A stretch of DNA of 36,495 nucleotides, taken from a virus. Positions 22,808 to 28,635 of the stretch are shown here, one piece after another; position 1 is the first letter of the stretch, and each line of letters opens with the position of its first letter. Both the position numbers and the translations under genes were made by a program. Below the pieces are notes generated by a model. That model saw only the letters and a program-made list of their open reading frames with translations. It was not told the origin of the DNA and searched no databases. The DNA lies in IMG/VR virus record IMGVR_UViG_3300038678_000114, positions 1 to 36,495 of that record. One strand, given 5' to 3'.

Positions 22808-22894
22808 TCAGCTTAATATAAATGAGATTATTAATATTACTATTATAATAAGGAGCACGCATCCTGAATTTTGTTCTTGTTTTTCTTTGTTCAT
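22808..22894 (-). CDS. 28-aa single-pass membrane peptide
   Basis: The frame reads MNKEKQEQNSG, then CVLLIIIVILIISFILS, and stops one base before the next gene. Its ATG overlaps the upstream HTH stop by four bases (ATGA). A charged head followed by an uninterrupted hydrophobic helix is typical of phage membrane peptides that act as inhibitors or anchors. It is too short for most gene callers; the coupling supports it. Confidence 0.55.
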   Translation of the reverse strand: MNKEKQEQNSGCVLLIIIVILIISFILS

Positions 22895-23127
22895 GATCCT
22901 GATATTTTGCCTGCATCAAAAAACGGCCTCATAAAATAAATTTTATACCGTCTCCCGGACTTGCTTTTGATCCATTTGTCTTGGATTTGGTGACCTCCGC
23001 CCTCTGGACTTCTAAGCTCGTTAACCCTATTCGTTAGCCTCACAATTCCCATCATAAAGCCATCCATAGAAGTGACCTTCTTTCCACTCTTCAGAATCTT
23101 GAGTATTCGTTTACACTGGCTTTCCAT
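22891..23127 (-). CDS. Winged helix-turn-helix protein, HTH_39-like, 78 aa
   Basis: Starts MESQCKRILKILKSGKKVTS. The pattern 'qc-rIL-lKsGk-VT--d-f--GivRLtnRvneLR' matches the small winged HTH domain (HTH_39) frequent beside phage recombination genes; the C-terminal KSKSGRRYKIYFMRPFFDAG completes the wing. It overlaps the exonuclease upstream by one base. Role: DNA binding, perhaps replication or regulation. Confidence 0.75.
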   Translation of the reverse strand: MESQCKRILKILKSGKKVTSMDGFMMGIVRLTNRVNELRSPEGGGHQIQDKWIKSKSGRRYKIYFMRPFFDAGKISGS

Positions 23128-23903
23128 TATTTATCAAAGTCATAAACTTCCCTATCATAATGAGGCCATTTATCAGAGTCTTGGCATTTCTTGAGCTTTG
23201 CTAGCATCTCTCTGAACTGAATCATTCCTTTTGCTATCATAGAATCACTTACTTTGTGAATACTTACAAGGTAAGGAGCAAATTTTTCAACTACAATGAA
23301 ATAGAATTCTTTGTCTCCTGTATAAATACCATCAGCGTCACCATCAAGGTACACCGCTGCTTGTCTGTGATATTGATAATCCCAATAGGCCTTCCTTTGC
23401 CATGACTCAGGATCAGATGTCTGAGCAGTCTTTAAATCAGCCAAAAAATATTCGTTCCAAATATCGATTTTGCCTTTCATATCAAACCCGTCCTTGGTCC
23501 ATTCGATTGTTTTTTCAAATTTATTTCCTTTTGCAAACATCAAACTTTTGGCTTCACGATTTACGCTCTTAGTAATTGCCTCCGCTTTGATTAAATCCTG
23601 TTCAGTAATTAAATCCTGTTCTGAGTGTTCGAATTCCTGTTCGGCTTTCCAGGCCTTATTGATAATGCTCGTCATTCCTTTATCCTGTTGAGGTCTGTTT
23701 TCTGCTTTCATAATCCAGAAATCCCGATTAAAGTTCTCAGGTTCTAGTACAAGACAATGTACTAAACTACCCATTGTTAGGGCTGGCGTTGATTCTTGGA
23801 AATCAGGAAAGTCAATTCTATACTTATAGTAAGCCGCTGATTTATACATCCATCCTAGTGATGAATTACTAACCTTTTTTATTTTAAAATATGGATCTGC
23901 CAT
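23127..23903 (-). CDS. PD-(D/E)XK exonuclease, RecE/ExoVIII-like (PDDEXK_1)
   Basis: 258 residues. The start has SNSSLGWMYKSAAYYKYRID, then LTMGSLVHCLVLEPENFNRD, a GSLVH helix typical of the family. The catalytic core is FDMKGKIDIWNEYFLADLKT (D of KID and the D-x-K of DLKT), followed by YQYHRQAAVYLDG. This digests one DNA strand to give a single-stranded tail for the annealing protein. It is adjacent to the ERF gene with one base overlap, the usual phage exonuclease/annealase pair. Confidence 0.9.
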   Translation of the reverse strand: MADPYFKIKKVSNSSLGWMYKSAAYYKYRIDFPDFQESTPALTMGSLVHCLVLEPENFNRDFWIMKAENRPQQDKGMTSIINKAWKAEQEFEHSEQDLITEQDLIKAEAITKSVNREAKSLMFAKGNKFEKTIEWTKDGFDMKGKIDIWNEYFLADLKTAQTSDPESWQRKAYWDYQYHRQAAVYLDGDADGIYTGDKEFYFIVVEKFAPYLVSIHKVSDSMIAKGMIQFREMLAKLKKCQDSDKWPHYDREVYDFDK

Positions 23904-24649
23904 TATGATTTTTTTACGATTCCAAGTTCAATTTTTCTTTTTGATATTACAACTCCAACAATTTTCTGTTCTTCAGGAGTTAACCCATTCCACAAAATTG
24001 CCAGCTCTGATTTATTGTTGGCTTTTTGTGTCATAGCCGTTAAGACGTTCAATGTTCTTGGTGGTTCCTGGGCAGTATTTCCATCATTGTCCTCCCCTCC
24101 TGTAGCAATATTCAGCTTCAAGCAAAGCGCATACCTTTTCGCATAACTAATAGATGAACCTATTGATTGAACGCTGTTCTTTTTTCCAGACGCATCAAAA
24201 GGCAAAGAAAGACTTGATTTTTCAATGTGTCCATCTTTATGCGAAATCATACAATCAACAGTTAAGAGATTATTCTCAGCTTTAGGATTGAAAGAAACAC
24301 TAAAACCAAATTCTGATAAAATAGGCTGAACAACCTTCATAATTCCTTCGTAGGTCGTGTATTTTGATCTCACATTACCTTCATAATCCTTGATCACAGA
24401 ATTAAATTGAATCTCTGGAATTTCACCCTGCATTAAAGCCATATCTCGATTATATGCTTTGAAAGCGAGCTTGTCTTCGTGTCGCTCAACCATTTCCATA
24501 ATTTTCTCCATCTTTTGCAAATCAACATTGCTGTCAGTCATTGCCATTTGAAGCATTTGCAAAACAGGGTTTTTCTCCTGTTGGATTTCCAACTCTTGTG
24601 TTTTTTCAACAACCTTAACGGCTGTTTTTTTGCTCTCTTTTTTTTCCAT
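23903..24649 (-). CDS. erf: ERF-family single-strand annealing protein
   Basis: 248 residues. The family signature is plain: FKAYNRDMALMQGEIPEIQF, KYTTYEGIMKVVQPILSEFG, and SIGSSISYAKRYALCLKLNI, ending in ATGGEDNDGN. The N-terminal 35 residues are a charged tail and the C-terminus is helical. ERF proteins anneal complementary strands during recombination and concatemer formation. It pairs with the exonuclease downstream. An AGAGAGC string right after the start is coding (KESKK). Confidence 0.93.
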   Translation of the reverse strand: MEKKESKKTAVKVVEKTQELEIQQEKNPVLQMLQMAMTDSNVDLQKMEKIMEMVERHEDKLAFKAYNRDMALMQGEIPEIQFNSVIKDYEGNVRSKYTTYEGIMKVVQPILSEFGFSVSFNPKAENNLLTVDCMISHKDGHIEKSSLSLPFDASGKKNSVQSIGSSISYAKRYALCLKLNIATGGEDNDGNTAQEPPRTLNVLTAMTQKANNKSELAILWNGLTPEEQKIVGVVISKRKIELGIVKKS

Positions 24650-24684
24650 TTTATTAATTGTTTAGTTCTTAATATACGATTTTT

Positions 24685-24990
24685 CTATGACTTTTCACCA
24701 CACAAACGCTCATAATCCTCGTCATGAACTGACGGTTTTCGAAATAGGAAATTAGTATCAACTCCTGTTTCCCTACAGATTATATAAACCCATGTAACCC
24801 GAATTGTTTTAGTATTACCATTCACTAAATTGCTCATGGAAGTTAAAGGCCGTTGCCCTTTTTGATCGGGCCATATTAACCGGCCAAGTTTAGCTTTGTT
24901 GATACAATTGTAATTCTTTGGCCTTCCCATCATATCATTTTTATCCCTTTGGCGCGCGTTCTGTAGTTTTATAGCTGATTCTATTCTCAT
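24685..24990 (-). CDS. Putative Cro/CI-like DNA-binding protein, 101 aa
   Basis: Starts MRIESAIKLQNARQRDKNDM. The middle, KLGRLIWPDQKGQRPLTSMS followed by NLVNGNTKTIRVTWVYIICR and ETGVDTNFLF, follows the layout of short phage Cro/CI-type HTH proteins that end in 'tG-dtnfLF'. It sits at the head of the recombination operon right behind an operator site, so it is a prime candidate to be the regulator. Moderate confidence; key HTH residues are not unambiguous. Confidence 0.6.
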   Translation of the reverse strand: MRIESAIKLQNARQRDKNDMMGRPKNYNCINKAKLGRLIWPDQKGQRPLTSMSNLVNGNTKTIRVTWVYIICRETGVDTNFLFRKPSVHDEDYERLCGEKS

Positions 24991-24991
24991 A

Positions 24992-25309
24992 TTATTCTAT
25001 TTCTCCAATTTCTCCTCTGGTAGTATATACGATCATTCGACCGTTTTCAATTTCGATCTTGATTTCATCTAGGTCAATTGCTAGTCCGTTAGAATAACCC
25101 TCTTTGCTATATTCTCTGTTATTAACAACCCCCATTTCTCCAAGTTTTCCCATAACTGCTTGATGAAGTAATGATTTAAGATCAATTTCAATGACTGTTG
25201 AGGCCGCGGAATATGTATCTCCGACTAGTACTTCATTTATGTTGTCCAAGTTGTTCTCAATTTCGTTGAAAACGTGCTCAGATAAATCACCGTAATTTTT
25301 AACTCTCAT
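24992..25309 (-). CDS. Hypothetical early protein, 105 aa
   Basis: Starts MRVKNYGDLSEHVFNEIENN. A helical N-terminal half and a beta-rich C-terminal half (DLDEIKIEIENGRMIVYTTR) are visible. Acidic overall. The ATG overlaps the stop of the 52-residue gene by four bases. No family recognised. Confidence 0.68.
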   Translation of the reverse strand: MRVKNYGDLSEHVFNEIENNLDNINEVLVGDTYSAASTVIEIDLKSLLHQAVMGKLGEMGVVNNREYSKEGYSNGLAIDLDEIKIEIENGRMIVYTTRGEIGEIE

Positions 25310-25464
25310 ACCATTTTTGCTTTTACTGTGTCCTTTTTAATTTCTATTTCAAGTGTGTAATCGCCCGAAACACTTAGACAATAGTTAATCAGTTTGGCCA
25401 CAAGGATAGGTTCAACTGATACTTTTTGTCCGCGCAATAGCCGCATAAATATTTTTGTTGTCAT
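25306..25464 (-). CDS. Small early protein, 52 aa, first gene of the recombination operon
   Basis: The frame reads MTTKIFMRLLRGQKVSVEPI, LVAKLINYCLSVSGDYTLEI, then EIKKDTVKAKMV, and ends with TGA overlapping the next ATG (ATGA). The leader AAAGAGAGCAAAATG and the exact operator at 25490-25506 lie directly upstream. The length is below a 60-codon cutoff, but the promoter, leader and coupling together make it a strong call. Unknown function. Confidence 0.75.
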   Translation of the reverse strand: MTTKIFMRLLRGQKVSVEPILVAKLINYCLSVSGDYTLEIEIKKDTVKAKMV

Positions 25465-25465
25465 T

Positions 25466-25506
25466 TTGCTCTCTTTTATTTATTCAATATTACTAAATTT
25501 TAGTAA
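25466..25506 (-). promoter_or_regulatory. Candidate promoter with 17-bp palindromic operator (copy 4, exact)
   Basis: 25490-25506 is TTACTAAATTTTAGTAA. On the minus strand TAATATTG follows at its edge, then AAAGAGAGCAA (25466-25474) and the start at 25464. It lies 20 bases beyond the terminator at 25526-25558, so it starts a separate transcript for the recombination/replication genes. Confidence 0.62.
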
Positions 25507-25525
25507 CAATTACTATCTATATTCC

Positions 25526-25558
25526 AAAAAAAACGAAGGTTTTGGAGCCTCCGTTTTT
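25526..25558 (-). terminator. Rho-independent terminator of the accessory early operon
   Basis: On the minus strand AAAACGGAGG, an 8-base loop, then CCTTCGTTTT, followed by a run of eight T. The 10-bp stem contains one G-U wobble in RNA; on the plus strand the same position is an A-C mismatch, so the hairpin is built for minus-strand transcription. Confidence 0.8.
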
Positions 25559-25581
25559 CGTGCTACCAAAAAGAGAGCAAC

Positions 25582-25653
25582 TCAATTAGATAGGATCTCA
25601 AAGCTAACTCTATCCGCATCAATAAACAACTCTCTATTTATACAATCTCCCAT
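25582..25653 (-). CDS. Possible 23-aa peptide before the terminator
   Basis: ATG at 25653 opens MGDCINRELFIDADRVSFEI, followed by LSN and TGA. It fills the space between the 53-bp repeat and the terminator and is preceded by an A-rich stretch (AAAATAAT). The evidence is only position and a sensible residue pattern. Confidence 0.3.
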   Translation of the reverse strand: MGDCINRELFIDADRVSFEILSN

Positions 25654-25685
25654 ATTATTTTACATTTCGAGCATTAAAACGCTCG

Positions 25686-25738
25686 ATAACAGCTCCTAAA
25701 ACGCCATACTAACGTACAGGCGTTTAGCCGCGTGTTAT
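25686..25738. repeat. 53-bp attC-like inverted-repeat element, copy D (identical to 18325-18377)
   Basis: Same 53 bases and same fold as copy E. The stop codon (TAA) of the zinc-ribbon gene at 25735 is formed by the first bases of the element on the minus strand, so the element follows its gene exactly as an attC follows its cassette ORF. Confidence 0.7.
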
Positions 25739-25947
25739 AAGGGCATTAAGTCCCCGTGTTTGTCGAGCATTTTTGCTATTCTGAAATTTTCATTTCCAAC
25801 AATAATCCCATAATAATCTTTTACCTCTTTAGCACTCATATCTGTAATATCATCTCCGCCACATTCTGGGCAGCTATCGTTAAAATCATAAGTATAGCCA
25901 CAATCAGTAAAATTGCAATGATTATAGTGTCCTGTAAATTCATTCAT
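25735..25947 (-). CDS. Small zinc-ribbon protein, 70 aa
   Basis: Starts MNEFTGHYNHCNFTDCGYTY and continues DFNDSCPECGGDDITDMSAK. Four cysteines in two pairs indicate a zinc ribbon. A short helical C-terminus (KDYYGIIVGNENFRIAKML) follows. Its stop lies inside attC-like copy D, and element C lies just upstream of its start. Unknown function; cassette-like context. Confidence 0.68.
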   Translation of the reverse strand: MNEFTGHYNHCNFTDCGYTYDFNDSCPECGGDDITDMSAKEVKDYYGIIVGNENFRIAKMLDKHGDLMPL

Positions 25948-25955
25948 AATTTAAC

Positions 25956-26052
25956 GCCCTATAACACTAAATAAAATCAAGAGGGCTTGTAAGCTCAATC
26001 TTATCCGAGGGTTCATAGCATTGCCCTCCTGCTTTTATTCTAAACGTTAGGC
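25956..26052. repeat. attC-like inverted-repeat element C
   Basis: The 17-bp arms at 25970-25986 and 26023-26039 match at 15 of 17 positions. Just outside are GCCCTATAAC (25956-25965) and GTTAGGC (26046-26052); the latter fits the attC core GTTRRRY, and its partner on the minus strand is GCCTAAC (RYYYAAC). It separates the 26059 gene from the 25735 gene, both in the same orientation. Confidence 0.55.
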
Positions 26053-26058
26053 TTAATA

Positions 26059-26445
26059 CTAGTGTTTTCTTGCAACGGCTACACCATTATCAATTAAATT
26101 AAAAATATCATATTCGTTATCTATTAGACACTTCATATCATTAACAGTTATTCTTCCGTTCTCAATTCCTCTTTTCAAATGCTCTTCATCAATCCACCCA
26201 AGTTCTACGGCTTCTTCTTTTGTTAATTCTTCGGTGTCTCTTAAAATTAATTTTGCTCCATTTAAAGAGTATGGGTAAAACCCGTTATCCATATCTAAAT
26301 AGCTGTTTCCATAAAACAAATCAGACTCTGTAAAATCAATTTGATTAATAGTTGTTTCAAATTCGCCTTGATTTTTAGATGTTATTATTTTAACTCCTTT
26401 TGCTCCAAGTCCGTAAGCAACAATGTTTGTGTGTTCTAATTTCAT
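26059..26445 (-). CDS. Hypothetical cassette-like protein, 128 aa
   Basis: I place the start at 26445 (MKLEHTNIVAYGLGAKGVKI) because the A-rich leader AAATAAAATT lies directly before it and it does not overlap the upstream gene; an ATG at 26487 is possible. The product is acidic, with NGFYPYSLNGAKLILRDTEE and a C-terminal helical part rich in N and D. Unknown function; followed by attC-like element C. Confidence 0.65.
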   Translation of the reverse strand: MKLEHTNIVAYGLGAKGVKIITSKNQGEFETTINQIDFTESDLFYGNSYLDMDNGFYPYSLNGAKLILRDTEELTKEEAVELGWIDEEHLKRGIENGRITVNDMKCLIDNEYDIFNLIDNGVAVARKH

Positions 26446-26467
26446 AATTTTATTTGTTTGTTTAATG

Positions 26468-26767
26468 TTAAAATTCAGCACTTTCATCAGTCTGCCTTAA
26501 TAATCTTGCGAATACCTCCACAAATTTTTCCTTCTTGGATAGTTCGTGCTCTCCCATCGCATCTAAAATAATGTGTATTTTCTCGTGGTAAAATGTGTCC
26601 CTGATCACACATTCGCTTATATCATCTCCTTTATATCTTCGGCATAAAGTAATTTGCGAGTCTGTAAAGCTACAATCTCCTAATACACCTTCATTGCTTA
26701 GTCTTGTGTCGTTATAATCAACATTTATAGTTGAGGCAAAGACATTAAATTTTTTAGGTATTTTCAT
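26468..26767 (-). CDS. Small zincin-like metallopeptidase, 99 aa
   Basis: Starting at 26767 (MKIPKKFNVFASTINVDYND) avoids the attC-like element that the longer frame from 26824 would translate. The active-site helix is VIRDTFYHEKIHIILDAMGE with HExxH (His61, Glu62, His65 in this numbering), followed by LSKKEKFVEVFARLLRQ, which supplies the third ligand. This is a known small phage zincin pattern; its substrate is unknown. It could act on host or defence proteins. Confidence 0.75.
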   Translation of the reverse strand: MKIPKKFNVFASTINVDYNDTRLSNEGVLGDCSFTDSQITLCRRYKGDDISECVIRDTFYHEKIHIILDAMGEHELSKKEKFVEVFARLLRQTDESAEF

Positions 26768-26793
26768 TTCAATTAATTTTAATCCGTACATAA

Positions 26794-26851
26794 GCCTAAC
26801 ACTAAATAAAGCTGCATTAAGCAACGCAGTTTATTAATCTCGTTATGGGGC
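26794..26851. repeat. attC-like inverted-repeat element B
   Basis: Plus strand: GCCTAAC (26794-26800, a perfect RYYYAAC), then AATAAAGCTGC (26805-26815) and GCAGTTTATT (26826-26835), which pair with one extra G on one arm, then GTTATGGGGC (26842-26851). The stop codon of the 26853 gene lies one base before the element. Left-end bases GCCTAAC-ACTAAATAAA resemble those of element C and of the partial copy at 27236. Confidence 0.6.
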
Positions 26852-26852
26852 A

Positions 26853-27407
26853 TTAACCCGGCCCGTCAAAAAGGTCAACTTTCCTTGTCTGCTCTTCAAT
26901 TTTTATTAAAGTAGTTTTAATGTGCCTTAATTCAGTTACAAAATCATTTATATCATATTCACTATCAAGCTTTTTAAACTCTCTAACTTCAACTATTTCA
27001 CCTGCCCCCATAATTCCAGTACCTTCGTAATTATTTCCTCTCGGGTCAACTCCTTTAATAAAAGCTTCACCTGTTACTTTTTCTGCCCAGCTCTCAAATT
27101 CCCACTCAATTACTTTTCTGGTTTTTAACAGCCAATGTCTAACATTTTCCCATTGCTCAAATGTTTCAGGGTCTAAACTTTGCTCACACATAGCCTGTAT
27201 TTTCTCAATGGCTGAAAAATCATTATACTTAAAACGCCCCATAACACTAAATAAATCAATATTATTAAACTTATGCTCGTGCTGTTTAATAGCCACATTT
27301 GCTATTAGCTCAGGTGTCCATTCGGGTTTTAAATAACCCTCTCTATGGTCTTCGTAATGCTTAATAAATTCAATTATGGCTTCTTTTATTTTCGCTTTCA
27401 TAATCAT
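26853..27407 (-). CDS. Hypothetical cassette-like protein, 184 aa, with an attC-like end embedded in the ORF
   Basis: Starts MIMKAKIKEAIIEFIKHYED. An internal segment around residue 56 is written by a partial attC-like end (27236-27257), and Met56 at 27242 (MGRFKYNDFSAIEKIQAMCE) would be the natural start of a cassette gene. The first 55 codons may be a separate gene fused by recombination, or a real N-terminus. The C-terminal half has HWLLKTRKVIEWEFESWAEK and a charged end. No family recognised. Confidence 0.6.
   Translation of the reverse strand: MIMKAKIKEAIIEFIKHYEDHREGYLKPEWTPELIANVAIKQHEHKFNNIDLFSVMGRFKYNDFSAIEKIQAMCEQSLDPETFEQWENVRHWLLKTRKVIEWEFESWAEKVTGEAFIKGVDPRGNNYEGTGIMGAGEIVEVREFKKLDSEYDINDFVTELRHIKTTLIKIEEQTRKVDLFDGPG
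27236..27257. repeat. Partial attC-like end inside the 26853-27407 ORF
   Basis: The plus strand reads GCCCCATAAC then ACTAAATAAATC, nearly the left end of elements B and C (GCC..TAAC-ACTAAATAAA). No matching right half follows within 60 bases, so only one end is present. Confidence 0.45.
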
Positions 27408-27460
27408 TATCTGTTAAATTCGTTTAATTACATTGTTTATCTTCACCATTACCAATAATG

Positions 27461-27898
27461 CTACCTATCAGTTTTATATTCAAGTTCCTCATTCATAAAC
27501 GCAAAAAATAAATTCTGCAATTCGTGAACATATCTTAAAGGCTCTAATATTAAGTCAGAAAATTGGCTTTTAAGTGTTGCCACTATTTCACTTCCGTATA
27601 TTTCAAAATGCAATTCTGCTTTCATTTTTGGTAGTGGTAGCCAATAAGGTGTTAATCCATTATGTCTTACTCCTAAGTATTTCAATTGCTCAGGGTTTAA
27701 TTGTATTGGCTTAATATCTTTGTAATATTCTCCTGTGTGAAATCCTTTAAATTGCACCACATCAGTTTTTAGTTCACTTATTTCAAACACCTTATTTTTA
27801 TCACCCAATCCTTCTGAATGTAGAGCCGTTGGTTCAATTGTCACCAAGTTTCCTATTCTAAATTTTTTTGCTTCCATTTTTCTGTTATTAAAATTCAT
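27461..27898 (-). CDS. Conserved Bacteroidota phage protein of unknown function, 145 aa
   Basis: Carries the layout of a family widespread in Bacteroidota and their phages: KKFRIGNLVTIEP near the start, PIQLNPEQLKYLGVRHNGLT in the middle, and YVHELQNLFFAFMNEELEY at the end. The likely start is Met8 at 27877 (MEAKKFRIGN). It lies between attC-like element A and a 53-base gap. Function unknown; it is the clearest Bacteroidota marker in the accessory operon. Confidence 0.8.
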   Translation of the reverse strand: MNFNNRKMEAKKFRIGNLVTIEPTALHSEGLGDKNKVFEISELKTDVVQFKGFHTGEYYKDIKPIQLNPEQLKYLGVRHNGLTPYWLPLPKMKAELHFEIYGSEIVATLKSQFSDLILEPLRYVHELQNLFFAFMNEELEYKTDR

Positions 27899-27912
27899 TT
27901 ATAATTAACCGC

Positions 27913-27986
27913 ACATATTGGTAACAATGTATAAAATGCAGTTTTGATAAAAACAAAACCGACATCTTATACTCAACGTTAGGGCT
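27913..27986. repeat. attC-like inverted-repeat element A
   Basis: Imperfect arms at 27929-27946 (GTATAAAATGCAGTTTTG) and 27954-27972 pair over most of their length around a 7-base loop. GTAAC lies at 27921-27925 and GTTAGGGC at 27978-27985. The stop codon of the 59-residue gene falls at its edge (27986-27988). The outer boxes pair only over the TAAC/GTTA core, so this is the weakest of the set. Confidence 0.45.
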
Positions 27987-28165
27987 TAATCGCCTGCATT
28001 AACCACTGATATCGCTGCATCTGAAGCGATCTTGAAACCTCTTTTAAACACCTCTATACTAAGATCACTTATTTTTGATTCTATTAGTATGATCGTTGCC
28101 ATATTATCAGTTAATTCTAACAGTTCGTTTCTAATCTCAAGTTTAATTTGGTCTTCTGTTTTCAT
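27986..28165 (-). CDS. Small early protein, 59 aa
   Basis: ATG at 28165 overlaps the stop of the upstream gene (ATGA) and opens MKTEDQIKLEIRNELLELTD, NMATIILIESKISDLSIEVF, then KRGFKIASDAAISVVNAGD, ending in TAA at the edge of element A. The whole is a regular helical pattern. It is too short for most gene callers, but the coupling and length of open frame support it. Confidence 0.7.
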   Translation of the reverse strand: MKTEDQIKLEIRNELLELTDNMATIILIESKISDLSIEVFKRGFKIASDAAISVVNAGD

Positions 28166-28380
28166 AGCTCCTCCATTACGTCATTATCCTCCCAATGCTT
28201 CTCAATCATTTCATAGTGCTCGTCTTTGATTGGCACCAAATTACCCTCGTTTTTTTCTAGGTCGACCACCTTGATTATTTGAGTATATTTTGATTGATAT
28301 TCTAACTCCTCATCAAAATAAATAAGTGCTGTTATCATCAGCATCTTATCAAGTACCTCTATTTCTACAGTTCGTTCCAT
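28162..28380 (-). CDS. Hypothetical early protein, 72 aa
   Basis: Starts MERTVEIEVLDKMLMITALI, acidic, with beta strands in the first half and an acidic end (EKHWEDNDVMEEL). It shares one base with the stop of the gene upstream and overlaps the gene downstream by four, so all three are coupled. No family recognised. Confidence 0.68.
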   Translation of the reverse strand: MERTVEIEVLDKMLMITALIYFDEELEYQSKYTQIIKVVDLEKNEGNLVPIKDEHYEMIEKHWEDNDVMEEL

Positions 28381-28556
28381 TATAATGTTGCTTTTAATCC
28401 GTAAGATTTCATTAATTTGGCCCCACTAGACAAAGCTGCTTTGGCCCAATGTTGGCCCTCTTTATCAATACGAAAGAAGATTTGCATACCATTACTTTCT
28501 TTATGAAGCTGCTTGTATTGTCTGGAGTTTACTTTTACTGGAAGATATTTTCCCAT
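28380..28556 (-). CDS. Small early protein, 58 aa, first gene of the accessory operon
   Basis: The frame from ATG at 28556 reads MGKYLPVKVNSRQYKQLHKE, SNGMQIFFRIDKEGQHWAKA, then ALSSGAKLMKSYGLKATL, and stops with TAA sharing its last base with the next ATG. It follows the AAAGAGAGCAA leader and a degenerate operator. Basic; possibly nucleic-acid or host-protein binding. Unknown function. Confidence 0.72.
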   Translation of the reverse strand: MGKYLPVKVNSRQYKQLHKESNGMQIFFRIDKEGQHWAKAALSSGAKLMKSYGLKATL

Positions 28557-28560
28557 TTTG

Positions 28561-28622
28561 TTGCTCTCTTTTTGTGTAATTCAAAGTAACAACAATTATT
28601 TTTTATTACCTAATTTTAGTAA
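28561..28622 (-). promoter_or_regulatory. Early promoter region with degenerate operator (copy 5, 15/17) and leader
   Basis: 28606-28622 reads TTACCTAATTTTAGTAA (15 of 17). Downstream on the minus strand TTACTTTG (28582-28589) is one base off TAnnTTTG, and AGAGAGCAA lies at 28561-28569. It separates the lysis genes from the accessory early operon. Confidence 0.5.
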
Positions 28623-28635
28623 TAGTTTTTTAGAA

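Noticed and set aside
24625-24645. AGAGAGC string in the ERF gene as a regulatory leader
   Set aside because: It lies inside codons 5-7 (GAG AGC AAA) after the start and is explained by the protein sequence.
25567-25581. AAAAAGAGAGCAACTC on the plus strand as a start leader
   Set aside because: It is in the opposite orientation to all genes and no start codon with an open frame follows it.
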